Positions 1 to 5,288 of a stretch of DNA of 6,072 bases are shown here, piece by piece. The translations under genes were made by a program, and so were the position numbers. The notes beneath the pieces are model-generated. The model searched no databases. It was not told the DNA's origin and saw nothing but the letters and a program-made list of their open reading frames with translations. Each line of letters opens with the position of its first letter. Positions within the stretch are counted from its first letter, which is position 1. Location of the stretch: NCBI GenBank assembly GCA_949742895.1, contig CATJRT010000095.1:1-6072 (forward strand). Direction: 5' to 3'. The stretch comes from an uncultured Eubacteriales bacterium (GTDB taxonomy: Bacteria; Bacillota_A; Clostridia; Oscillospirales; Oscillospiraceae).

Positions 1-1
1 C

Positions 2-535
2 GGTGACCTGGAGCCCAGCACATCGGCCCCGGCAGCGAGCGCCGGGCCGCAGATCAGCGACACCACCAAGCCGGAGCTACCCGTGGACGCCACCCCGGAA
101 ACCTTCTCCCCCGACGACATGGAGGCCGTCATGCTGGCAAAGACCATGTATGCAGAGGCCAATGTCCTGCACTGGTACGGGGACAAGTTCGGGGTGAGCT
201 ACCGGGCCCGGCAGGCCGCCGTCGCCTGGGTAGCCCTGAACCGGGTGGACGCCGGGGGCTTCGGGGACGACCTCTATGAGGTCCTGACCCGTCCCAACCA
301 ATTCGCATACGACCCGGACGCCCCTGTCACTGATGAGCTGCTGGAGCTTGCCTGGGATGTCCTGTATCGCTGGTGGGCTGAGAAGGACGGGGCGACAGAC
401 GTGGGGCGCACCATCCCGCCCGAGTATCTGTACTTTGACGGGGACGGCAAAGAAAACTACTTCCGCACTGAGTATCAGGGGACCGGGGACGTGTGGGACT
501 GGAGCCTGCCCGACCCTTATGGGGAGGACAAATGA
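2..535 (+). CDS. SleB-like cell wall hydrolase (Hydrolase_2 type), 5' end cut by window
   Basis: The frame is open from the first bases of the window, so the true start lies upstream; the GTG at 83 is probably internal. The first ~35 visible residues are rich in Pro, Ala, Ser and Thr and look like a linker. The catalytic part follows: a KTMYAEA segment (position of the conserved Glu of SleB enzymes), a QAAVAWVALNRV segment matching the family's GQVAVAAVVLNRV block, then a PNQFAY segment like the family's P.QFS. The C-terminus (EYLYFDG, NYFRTEYQ) also fits this fold. Known members are peptidoglycan lytic transglycosylases or amidases used for spore germination or phage lysis. Between the YAEA and QAAVAW blocks there are extra residues (about VLHWYGDKFGVSYRAR) compared with SleB. 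The stop overlaps the next ATG in an ATGA. The family call is fairly sure; the bond cut is not. Confidence 0.82.
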   Translation, partial: GDLEPSTSAPAASAGPQISDTTKPELPVDATPETFSPDDMEAVMLAKTMYAEANVLHWYGDKFGVSYRARQAAVAWVALNRVDAGGFGDDLYEVLTRPNQFAYDPDAPVTDELLELAWDVLYRWWAEKDGATDVGRTIPPEYLYFDGDGKENYFRTEYQGTGDVWDWSLPDPYGEDK

Positions 536-756
536 AAGGAAACAGAGAAATCAAAATTACTATAGGAGATTTTATACCTGAGACGGTTAAGGCGGAGATC
601 AAAGAAAAGATTCTTTCCGGTGTCTGCCCGTATTGCTTTGGGATCGGAAAAATAAAGGCTATGCAGAATTACATGACCTATGACGCCGGTACCATCCGAG
701 GCCCAGACACCTACATAGACTGTCCGTTTTGCAACGGAACAGGAAGGAGGGCATGA
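532..756 (+). CDS. Small protein with two DnaJ-like CxxCxGxG zinc knuckles
   Basis: This encodes 74 residues. The start is the ATG at 532, chosen because it overlaps the hydrolase stop as ATGA and follows GGGGAGG at 521-527; the longer GTG-type extension would run back into the hydrolase. Residues 32-39 read CPYCFGIG and residues 64-71 read CPFCNGTG, separated by 28 residues. These are two copies of the CxxCxGxG motif of DnaJ-type zinc fingers, enough ligands for one zinc ion. There is no J domain. The N-terminal half (residues 6-29) is a charged, probably helical segment. DnaJ-type knuckles bind unfolded protein or act as structural zinc sites; which applies here is unknown. GC in 541-600 is about 37%, clearly lower than the flanking genes, so the gene may be a later acquisition. 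Confidence 0.82.
   Translation: MKGNREIKITIGDFIPETVKAEIKEKILSGVCPYCFGIGKIKAMQNYMTYDAGTIRGPDTYIDCPFCNGTGRRA
744..750 (+). promoter_or_regulatory. Ribosome binding site AAGGAGG deciding between two starts
   Basis: AAGGAGG ends 8 nt before the ATG at 759 but only 2 nt before the ATG at 753. The spacing favours 759. The ATG at 753 overlaps the upstream stop (ATGA) and could use the AGGAAGG beginning at 741, so both starts remain possible. Confidence 0.6.
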
Positions 757-758
757 GT

Positions 759-1109
759 ATGGAATTTTGCAGAAAGCGCACCTGCCCGCTGGATGACTGT
801 CAGCACCACGCCAGCCAAGCGCCGCGCGGTTTTGCCTATACCGCCAGGGATATGGACATGGGCTGCAAGCGCCTGGATGACTACCTTGCGGGGGAAGCGG
901 CCAAGGAGGAGCGCATCCAGAAGATGTCCCTGGGGACGGCCTGCGTCATCTTCCAGAACATCGACGGCCCGGGCATCTCCACAGAGGAGAAGGCGGCGGC
1001 CATTTTCAAGGTCATCAACATGGAAACGCACAACAGCATAACCAAGGCTGCGATGCTCAAGGCGTTGCGGTGGCTGCTGGAGCTGTCCTTTGACATCCAG
1101 GAGGAGTAG
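759..1109 (+). CDS. Unknown small phage protein with N-terminal Cys/His cluster
   Basis: This encodes 116 residues from ATG 759, or 118 from ATG 753; 759 is preferred for its ribosome-binding-site spacing. The N-terminus carries Cys4, Cys9, Cys14, His16 and His17, plus Cys36, a plausible small zinc site. The C-terminal two thirds look helical and soluble, with charged stretches around EAAKEERIQKM and a hydrophobic run near residues 100-112 (LKALRWLLELSF). There is no transmembrane segment or signal peptide. I do not recognise the family. The downstream gene begins 2 nt after its stop, and that gene's ribosome binding site lies inside this gene's last codons, which indicates translational coupling. 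The GC-rich third positions match the surrounding phage genes, so the reading frame is credible. Confidence 0.78.
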   Translation: MEFCRKRTCPLDDCQHHASQAPRGFAYTARDMDMGCKRLDDYLAGEAAKEERIQKMSLGTACVIFQNIDGPGISTEEKAAAIFKVINMETHNSITKAAMLKALRWLLELSFDIQEE

Positions 1110-1111
1110 CC

Positions 1112-1294
1112 GTGGCCGAGATCATCGACATCAACACAATTCCCCGGAGGAACTGCCAAAACTGCCTGTGGCATGACGCACCGCAAGGAGCTTGTAGGCG
1201 CCCTGGCGGGTACGACTTCGACCTCAAGCGGTGGCGTTGCCGGTCCTTCGAGTGGAAAGACCCACCTAATCGGAAGGGAGAGAATCAACTATAA
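1112..1294 (+). CDS. Four-cysteine mini-protein, probable zinc binder
   Basis: This encodes 60 residues from a GTG start, 7 nt downstream of AGGAGG at 1099-1104. Cys15, Cys18, Cys28 and Cys43 give a CX2C-X9-C-X14-C arrangement that could hold one zinc ion. The segment with the last two Cys, ACRRPGGYDFDLKRWRCRSF, resembles small zinc-ribbon proteins found in phage early regions. The N-terminus (MAEIIDINTIPRR) is a short acidic-hydrophobic stretch followed by basic residues. It has no enzymatic motif, signal or membrane segment. I do not know its function; a nucleic-acid or protein adaptor role is only inferred from the zinc-like site. It precedes the methyltransferase gene with the only notable gap in this part of the window (1295-1314, 20 nt, AT-rich). 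Confidence 0.75.
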   Translation: MAEIIDINTIPRRNCQNCLWHDAPQGACRRPGGYDFDLKRWRCRSFEWKDPPNRKGENQL

Positions 1295-1314
1295 ATCGCT
1301 CACTTTTATCATCG

Positions 1315-1779
1315 GTGAAAATGGACTACTGCACACCGAAGGATTTTTTTGACCGCCTGGACCAAGAGTTTCATTTTGTGCTTGACGCTGCTGCTACTGC
1401 GAAAAGCGCAAAGTGTCCGGCATACTTCACGCCGGAAACCGATGGGCTGGAAAGCTCCTGGGGCGAAGCCGGAGGACCTGTGTTCTGTAATCCGCCGTAT
1501 GGGAGGCAGCTTGGGAAGTGGGTCCAGAAAGCCTATGAGGAAGCCAAGACCGGGACCACCATCGTTTTGCTGATTCCCGCGAGGACTGACACTTCCTATT
1601 TCCATGACTACATCTACGGACGCGCGGAAGTCAGGTTTATTCGCGGTCGGCTTGTTTTCGTGGATGAGGACGGAGAGCCCTGCAAAGACGCGAACGGAAG
1701 GGCTATGCCTGCGCCCTTCCCGCCTATGGTGGTGATTTACAATGGACGGAGGGATGAGTGGTGGAGAGAGGCAAGATGA
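1315..1779 (+). CDS. Phage-type DNA N6-adenine methyltransferase (Dam family)
   Basis: This encodes 154 residues from GTG 1315; ATG 1321 is an alternative two codons in. The protein matches the phage Dam family (DNA_N_6-adenine methyltransferase): CTPKDFFDRLDQEFHFVLDA at the N-terminus, a YFTPETDGL block near 37-45, the catalytic NPPYG at 59-63, then WVQKAYEE, LLIPARTDTSYFH and EVRFIRGRLVF. Known members transfer methyl from S-adenosylmethionine to N6 of adenine in DNA, often as orphan enzymes protecting phage DNA. The length is near the short end of the family. The N-terminus begins just before the conserved TP, so the usual leading segment is short. The ribosome binding site is weak (only GGTG before ATG 1321), unlike its neighbours. 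A T7 run lies at 1344-1350. No matching restriction gene is nearby. The target sequence cannot be read from the protein. Confidence 0.9.
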   Translation: MKMDYCTPKDFFDRLDQEFHFVLDAAATAKSAKCPAYFTPETDGLESSWGEAGGPVFCNPPYGRQLGKWVQKAYEEAKTGTTIVLLIPARTDTSYFHDYIYGRAEVRFIRGRLVFVDEDGEPCKDANGRAMPAPFPPMVVIYNGRRDEWWREAR

Positions 1780-1949
1780 GACGCTGCAAAAATTTCAACT
1801 GTGACCGCCTCCATGGACACTACTGCTGCGCCGACTGCGGCCAGCGGGCCACCTGTAAGAATCCCTGCCAGAACGACCCGAGCCGGTGCGGCCTGGAGGA
1901 CAAGGAAGCGCCGAAGCCGAGCCGGTGGGATAGGGGGCGGGAACCGTGA
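1776..1949 (+). CDS. Cys-rich mini-protein, eight cysteines in 57 residues
   Basis: The start is ATG 1776, which overlaps the methyltransferase stop as ATGA and lies 6 nt after GGAGAGAGG (1761-1769). The protein has Cys4, Cys9, Cys17, Cys18, Cys21, Cys27, Cys31 and Cys38, all in its first 40 residues, followed by a polar basic tail (EAPKPSRWDRGREP). Small proteins with a CC..DC...C...C....C pattern are frequent in phages and prophages of gut Firmicutes, usually annotated hypothetical. The cysteine number would allow two zinc ions or one zinc plus disulfides; in the cytoplasm zinc is more likely. No enzyme motif is visible. Position between the methyltransferase and the DUF6011-like gene suggests a shared transcript but does not show a role. 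Confidence 0.77.
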   Translation: MRRCKNFNCDRLHGHYCCADCGQRATCKNPCQNDPSRCGLEDKEAPKPSRWDRGREP

Positions 1950-2149
1950 GCGAAAGCGGAATCTTCACCATCCCGGCCCGCCGGTGTAAGCGATGTGGCG
2001 GACTCCTCACCAGCGAACAGGCGTTACGGGACGGCTACGGTCCCTGCTGCCTGCGGAAGATGAAGCAGGCAGCGATGGCGAAGGAGGAAGCCAAGAACCA
2101 GTATAGCCTATTCCCTCCAGAGCCGGAGGAAACAGAGAGGAGAGACTAA
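1946..2149 (+). CDS. DUF6011-like small zinc protein
   Basis: This encodes 67 residues from a GTG start that overlaps the preceding stop (GTGA), with a G-rich ribosome binding site (AGGGGGCGGG) just upstream. Residues 12-37 contain CKRCGGLLT, then YGPCCLRKM. This matches the pattern of DUF6011 proteins (CxxCGRPLTdp...GIGPVCA), in which two Cys pairs bind zinc: here Cys14, Cys17 and Cys34 or Cys35. The family is found in many phages and actinobacterial or Firmicute mobile elements, and its function is not known. After residue 40 the protein is an acidic, probably disordered tail (NQYSLFPPEPEETERRD). The DUF5131 gene starts 2 nt after its stop. The family call rests on the short motif only. Confidence 0.78.
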   Translation: MSESGIFTIPARRCKRCGGLLTSEQALRDGYGPCCLRKMKQAAMAKEEAKNQYSLFPPEPEETERRD

Positions 2150-2151
2150 CC

Positions 2152-3165
2152 ATGAACCTGCACAAAACCCGAATTGACTGGTGCTCGCACACCTGGAACC
2201 CGGTGACGGGCTGCCTTCACGGCTGCGAATACTGCTACGCCCGGAAGACGGCCCACCGCTTCGGCCTGCATCCCTGCGAGCATCCCGGCAAGCCTCCGCT
2301 GGAGATACTGCCAAAGGGGTCCGGCTGCTTCTACGTCGAGGAGCCGACCAAGCTCTACGATGAGAAGGGGGAGTACATCCGCAGCACCCCCTATCCGACG
2401 GGCTTCGCGCCCACCTTCCACGCCTACACCCTGGACTACCCCGAGAAGCGGGAAATCCCGTCCAGCGTCTTTGTCTCCAGCATGGGCGACCTGTTCGGGG
2501 AGTGGGTGCCGGACATCTGGATAGAGGATGTCTTTGACGCCTGCAAGCGGGCCCCTCAGCATACCTACCTGTTCCTTACCAAGAACCCCAAGCGATACAT
2601 AGAGTTGGCCCGTGCCGGGAAGCTCCCGGAAGCGCCGCAGTTTAAGAATTTTTGGTATGGGACCACGATCACAAACCCGGATATACCGTTCTTTTTCTGT
2701 GAGGAGACGAACATCTTCCTGAGCATTGAACCCCTGCTTGCACCGTTCCGAAGGGAGGACTATATCGACGCCCTAGACGATGTGGGCTGGATAATCATAG
2801 GAGCTATGACCGGCGGCAGGAAGAACCAACTGCCAAAGCGAGAATGGGTGGAGGAGATCGTGGCGGTAGCCCGGGAAGTGGGCATCCCGATCTTCATGAA
2901 AAGGAACCTGGCCCCAGTATGGGGCGATGATCTCATCCAGGAGTTCCCTACCGGTATGTCTGTGCCGCAGGAGGGCAAGACGCCCCTTCCCCGCTGCCGG
3001 GAATGTGAGTATGCGACGGCCAAGCTCCAGGGGAAGCGCGGGACCGGCTATGACTGCGAGATCGGCTGGGAAGCAGCGGGCTATGACGACCGGGGGACAC
3101 GACACATCCCCGCACACCAGGCGAGGACATCCCCTCCCTGGTGCCCAAGGAGAGAAGGCAGGTAG
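2152..3165 (+). CDS. DUF5131 / phage Gp37-Gp68 family protein, radical-SAM-like
   Basis: This encodes 337 residues from ATG 2152, with AGAGAGGAG at 2134-2142 as ribosome binding site. The N-terminus has WNPVTGCLHGCEYCYAR: Cys21, Cys25 and Cys28 form the CX3CX2C triad that in radical-SAM enzymes binds a [4Fe-4S] cluster. Further family blocks follow: SSMGDLFGEWVPDIWI (109-124), a FLTKNPKRY segment (141-149), SIEPLLAPF (191-199) and WIIIGAMTGG (213-222). These identify the Gp37/Gp68 (DUF5131) family. No reaction has been established for it that I know of; related proteins are often found next to TcmP, the three-Cys-motif partner. Residues beyond ~280 form a tail with Cys282, Cys285, Cys302 and Cys331, possibly a second metal site. 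The PAPS-like gene begins 3 nt after the stop, which suggests co-expression. Confidence 0.92.
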   Translation: MNLHKTRIDWCSHTWNPVTGCLHGCEYCYARKTAHRFGLHPCEHPGKPPLEILPKGSGCFYVEEPTKLYDEKGEYIRSTPYPTGFAPTFHAYTLDYPEKREIPSSVFVSSMGDLFGEWVPDIWIEDVFDACKRAPQHTYLFLTKNPKRYIELARAGKLPEAPQFKNFWYGTTITNPDIPFFFCEETNIFLSIEPLLAPFRREDYIDALDDVGWIIIGAMTGGRKNQLPKREWVEEIVAVAREVGIPIFMKRNLAPVWGDDLIQEFPTGMSVPQEGKTPLPRCRECEYATAKLQGKRGTGYDCEIGWEAAGYDDRGTRHIPAHQARTSPPWCPRREGR

Positions 3166-3168
3166 TCT

Positions 3169-3939
3169 ATGGAGCATATCCTCAGCCTATCTTACGGGAA
3201 AGATTCCCTGGCTTGCTTGGGGGCAATCGAGGAGCTGGGCTGGCCGCTTGACCGCATCATCCATGCGGAGGTATGGGCCACCGACACAATTCCGGCGGAC
3301 CTGCCGCCCATGGTGAATTTTAAGGCAAAAGCAGACACCATCATAAAGGCCAGGTGGGGAATTGAGGTCGAGCACATCCGCGCAAAAAAGACGTATGAGC
3401 AGCAGTTTCATGAAAAATACATAACAGGGAAACGCGCAGGCGTTATTTACGGATGGCCACTGCTCATGGGAGCGTGGTGCAATTCCAGACTAAAGGTCAG
3501 AACCTTGAAAATGGCGCAAAAGCGCGGGATTTGCTACATGGGAATCGCTATTGATGAACCGGGACGATTTCATAACCTCACAGAAACAAGGAAAAGCCCG
3601 CTGGTTTGCGCCGGGTGGACAGAAACCAAGTGCTGGGAATGGTGTGAGGAAAATGGCCTTCTTTCCCCAATCTACACGACTTCCACACGGGGCGGATGCT
3701 GGTTTTGTCATAATCAGAGCATACAGCAGCTTCGGCTTCTGCGGAAGACATACCCGGAATATTGGACATTGATGCTCGAATGGGACACTGAAAGTCCGAG
3801 AAAATTCACAACAGACGGCCATACGGTGCATGATTTTGAACGGCGCTTCCAGCTTGAAGACGAAGGCTTCCTCTACCCGGAGGACCGAAATTTTCGCTGG
3901 GATATGCTGGACCAAGAGCTCAATTTTAGATTTTTTTGA
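3169..3939 (+). CDS. Phosphoadenosine phosphosulfate reductase-like PP-loop protein
   Basis: This encodes 256 residues from ATG 3169. Residues 8-13 (SYGKDS) are the PP-loop that binds ATP pyrophosphate in the adenine nucleotide alpha-hydrolase superfamily. EVWATDT (34-40) is the second strand seen in PAPS reductase-like proteins. WCNSRLKVRTLK (103-114) and GCWFC (176-180) place Cys104, Cys177 and Cys180 where phage relatives and DndC-type proteins have probable Fe-S ligands; Cys122, Cys147, Cys155 and Cys159 are extra. True assimilatory PAPS reductase is unlikely given the phage setting and the lack of sulfur-pathway genes. Activation or thiolation of a nucleic acid or nucleotide is a possible role, by inference from DndC, TtcA and ThiI. 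The gene is AT-richer than those around it (about 43% GC in 3361-3420) and ends in a T7 run overlapping its stop. Confidence 0.87.
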   Translation: MEHILSLSYGKDSLACLGAIEELGWPLDRIIHAEVWATDTIPADLPPMVNFKAKADTIIKARWGIEVEHIRAKKTYEQQFHEKYITGKRAGVIYGWPLLMGAWCNSRLKVRTLKMAQKRGICYMGIAIDEPGRFHNLTETRKSPLVCAGWTETKCWEWCEENGLLSPIYTTSTRGGCWFCHNQSIQQLRLLRKTYPEYWTLMLEWDTESPRKFTTDGHTVHDFERRFQLEDEGFLYPEDRNFRWDMLDQELNFRFF

Positions 3940-3955
3940 TAGAGAGGAGATAACC

Positions 3956-4234
3956 GTGGGAAAACGAAATTGCCGCAGGACCGACACCGAGCGTGAACAG
4001 CATGAACGCGCAACCCGCGTCCGCAAGATGACAGACGCCCAGCTCTGTGATTACCTGGATGAGCTGGCCGCCCCTCCGCCCCCGGCGGGCCCCAGCGCCG
4101 GGGAGATCATCAACAAGTTTATTGACAGCCTGGCAATCAGGAGCGACACCGGCCTCCGCGTCAGCGACGCCACCATCCGCAAGATCAGGCAGATGGCGGA
4201 GGAGAATGGCTATTTCCAGCCCGGTAATATGTGA
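3956..4234 (+). CDS. Unknown small basic/helical phage protein
   Basis: This encodes 92 residues from GTG 3956, chosen because AGAGGAGA (3942-3949) lies 6 nt upstream; an earlier in-frame start would sit inside the PAPS-like gene. The N-terminus is strongly basic and charged (KRNCRRTDTEREQHERATRVRKM), followed by a short helix (TDAQLCDYLDEL), a Pro/Ala/Gly stretch (residues 39-49) and a C-terminal helical region (SAGEIINKFIDSLA through IRKIRQMAEENGYF). The second half could form a small helical domain, conceivably nucleic-acid binding, but no family is recognised. The Pro-rich linker is encoded by DNA that forms a perfect GC inverted repeat. The stop overlaps the following start as GTGATG. 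Confidence 0.75.
   Translation: MGKRNCRRTDTEREQHERATRVRKMTDAQLCDYLDELAAPPPPAGPSAGEIINKFIDSLAIRSDTGLRVSDATIRKIRQMAEENGYFQPGNM
4080..4103. repeat. Perfect 8-bp GC inverted repeat inside coding sequence
   Basis: CCCCGGCG at 4080-4087 is the exact reverse complement of CGCCGGGG at 4096-4103, with an 8-nt loop between. It lies in the codons for the Pro/Ala/Gly linker of the surrounding gene. There is no T-tract after it, so it is not a standard terminator; low-complexity proline and glycine codons can produce it by chance. Confidence 0.7.
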
Positions 4235-4590
4235 TGCCGGGCCGGAGAGATCGCAAGGAGCTCCAGAGATACCGGGAAGATGAGGCGGCGGGCCTGTTGA
4301 TTCGCCTCCCAGTTCCCCAGGGGACAATCGTGTGGAGGGTCCGGGAAAACCCAGGCTGTCACTACGGGGTGCAGCAGGCGGAAATCTTCCTGTTCGGGAA
4401 GGTGGTCACGCCGCGCAAGATCGTGGAGCCGGTCCCCTTCGACCTGTCTATGCTGGACGCCTGGGGGAAGACCGTATTTAAGACTGAGTTTGAGGGGAGG
4501 CAGATGATAGACCATGACACCACAAGAGCGAGCCAAGCTGGCCCGGAGGGCCCAGGGCCGGAGGAACCGGGCCCAGGGGGCCTTCTTTGA
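4231..4590 (+). CDS. Small phage protein with GKTVF-type motif
   Basis: The start is GTG 4231 or ATG 4234 at a GTGATG stop-start junction; there is no good ribosome binding site, so translation probably depends on coupling. The core, RLPVPQGTIVWRV (25-37), then AEIFLFGKVV and DAWGKTVFKTEFEGRQ (76-91), resembles a common family of short phage proteins of gut Firmicutes with the layout LPCKVGDTVY...GKTVFLTREEAE, whose function is unknown; it looks like a small beta-rich domain. The last ~26 residues overlap the RecU-like gene by 77 nt in another frame and are low-complexity (GPEGPGPEEPGPGG), probably a by-product of the GC-rich resolvase coding sequence rather than a functional domain. The motif makes the core reliable; the tail is not conserved as far as I can tell. 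Confidence 0.75.
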   Translation: MMPGRRDRKELQRYREDEAAGLLIRLPVPQGTIVWRVRENPGCHYGVQQAEIFLFGKVVTPRKIVEPVPFDLSMLDAWGKTVFKTEFEGRQMIDHDTTRASQAGPEGPGPEEPGPGGLL

Positions 4591-5071
4591 GCGCATGATC
4601 GAGCAAACCTGTGACTACTACCGGGCCCGAGACATCGCAGACATCGAGAAGACCCCGGAGCCAATGCAACCCACCAAGGACCTGGGAGGCGGGAAATTCA
4701 TCGCCCACTACACCGGGACCGCGCAGGCGGACTATAAGGGCTTCCTGATGGGAGGCCGCGCCGTCAACTTCGAGGCCAAATACACGGACACCGGACGCAT
4801 GGACCAGGACCGTGTGACGCCCGATCAGACGGACCGCCTGGAGAGGGCCCACCGCTACGGGGCCCACGCCTTTGTCCTCTGTTCCTTTGGGGCCGTCGCC
4901 TTCTATCGTGTGCCCTGGGAGGTTTGGAGAGACATGAAGGCCAATTTCGGCCACAAGTACATAACACCCCAGGAGGCCGCCCCCTTCGAGGTCCGCATCG
5001 GTGGGCCCGGAGTGCCGTTGTTCCTGGAGAAGCTGGAAGGAGGCGAAGACCGTGGCAAAGGTGATTTGTGA
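4514..5071 (+). CDS. recU: RecU-like Holliday junction resolvase
   Basis: This encodes 185 residues from ATG 4514, the first start after an in-frame TAG at 4508-4510. The protein fits the RecU family of the PD-(D/E)XK nuclease fold: basic N-terminus with RRNRAQGAFFERMIE (Glu26 in the position of the first acidic ligand), IEKTPEP (44-50), ADYKGFL (72-78, Asp73) and FEAKYTD (86-92, Glu87 and Lys89 as the core EXK). It then has the QTDRLERAHRYGAHAFVLCSF segment, similar to the family's HQ..L......GG.AFVIV.F. RecU enzymes cut four-way DNA junctions with Mg2+ during recombination; in phages they resolve replication intermediates. The Bacillus protein is about 206 residues, so this is near full length. 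The ribosome binding site (AGGGGAGG 4493-4500) is 13 nt away, rather far. No polymerase or recombinase is in view. Confidence 0.85.
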   Translation: MTPQERAKLARRAQGRRNRAQGAFFERMIEQTCDYYRARDIADIEKTPEPMQPTKDLGGGKFIAHYTGTAQADYKGFLMGGRAVNFEAKYTDTGRMDQDRVTPDQTDRLERAHRYGAHAFVLCSFGAVAFYRVPWEVWRDMKANFGHKYITPQEAAPFEVRIGGPGVPLFLEKLEGGEDRGKGDL

Positions 5072-5288
5072 CATAGAGAGCTGCGTCCATAGGTCTAAAC
5101 GTCCGCTGAAGAAGTGGAGGTATGCAGACGGAAGACCCTGCTACGGGTGCAAACTGGAAACCATCGGCATTACCAGAATATCCGACCCCGATGGGGACTG
5201 CCGCGACACCATCGGCGAGGAGAACATGGCCCGCTGTTCAGAATATGAGCCGGAGGAGGCGGAAGAGTGTCTGAGCGAAGAAGACTGA
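5052..5288 (+). CDS. Cys-rich small protein, possible zinc binder
   Basis: This encodes 78 residues from GTG 5052, with GGAAGGAGG at 5035-5043, 8 nt upstream. The start lies 20 nt inside the RecU-like gene. Cys6, Cys11, Cys30 and Cys33 (the latter as PCYGC) look like one four-Cys site, with Cys50, Cys62 and Cys73 in addition. The middle KRPLKKWRYADGRP is basic and aromatic; the C-terminus is very acidic (EPEEAEECLSEED). There is no recognisable enzyme motif, signal peptide or membrane segment, and I do not recognise the family. The last codons overlap the HNH gene by 22 nt and contain that gene's ribosome binding site, so the acidic tail partly reflects the GGAGGAGG sequence. A structural or nucleic-acid-binding role is only a guess. 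Confidence 0.76.
   Translation: MAKVICDIESCVHRSKRPLKKWRYADGRPCYGCKLETIGITRISDPDGDCRDTIGEENMARCSEYEPEEAEECLSEED

Noticed and set aside
3..197. A plus-strand open frame at 3-197
   Set aside because: It is a shadow of the hydrolase frame, rich in Arg, Pro and Ser with no domain.
1237..1295. Possible promoter: TATAAA at 1290-1295 before the methyltransferase gene
   Set aside because: The hexamer at the matching -35 distance (1267-1272, TAATCG) does not resemble TTGACA, so a sigma-70 promoter is not supported.
2146..2562. Long minus-strand open frames, such as 2146-2562 and 4478-5074
   Set aside because: They lie antisense to well-supported genes in GC-rich DNA, where such frames are expected; none has a recognisable domain or a convincing ribosome binding site.
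1342..3939. Shared words GATTTTTTTGA (1342-1352, 3929-3939) and CTGGACCAAGAG (1357-1368, 3907-3918) in the methyltransferase and PAPS-like genes
   Set aside because: The two words occur in opposite order in the two places, and the second encodes the same LDQE residues in unrelated proteins, so a chance match is more likely than a functional repeat.
3920..3955. Terminator after the PAPS-like gene, suggested by the T7 run at 3931-3937
   Set aside because: No GC-rich hairpin precedes the T run, and a ribosome binding site for the next gene follows at once.
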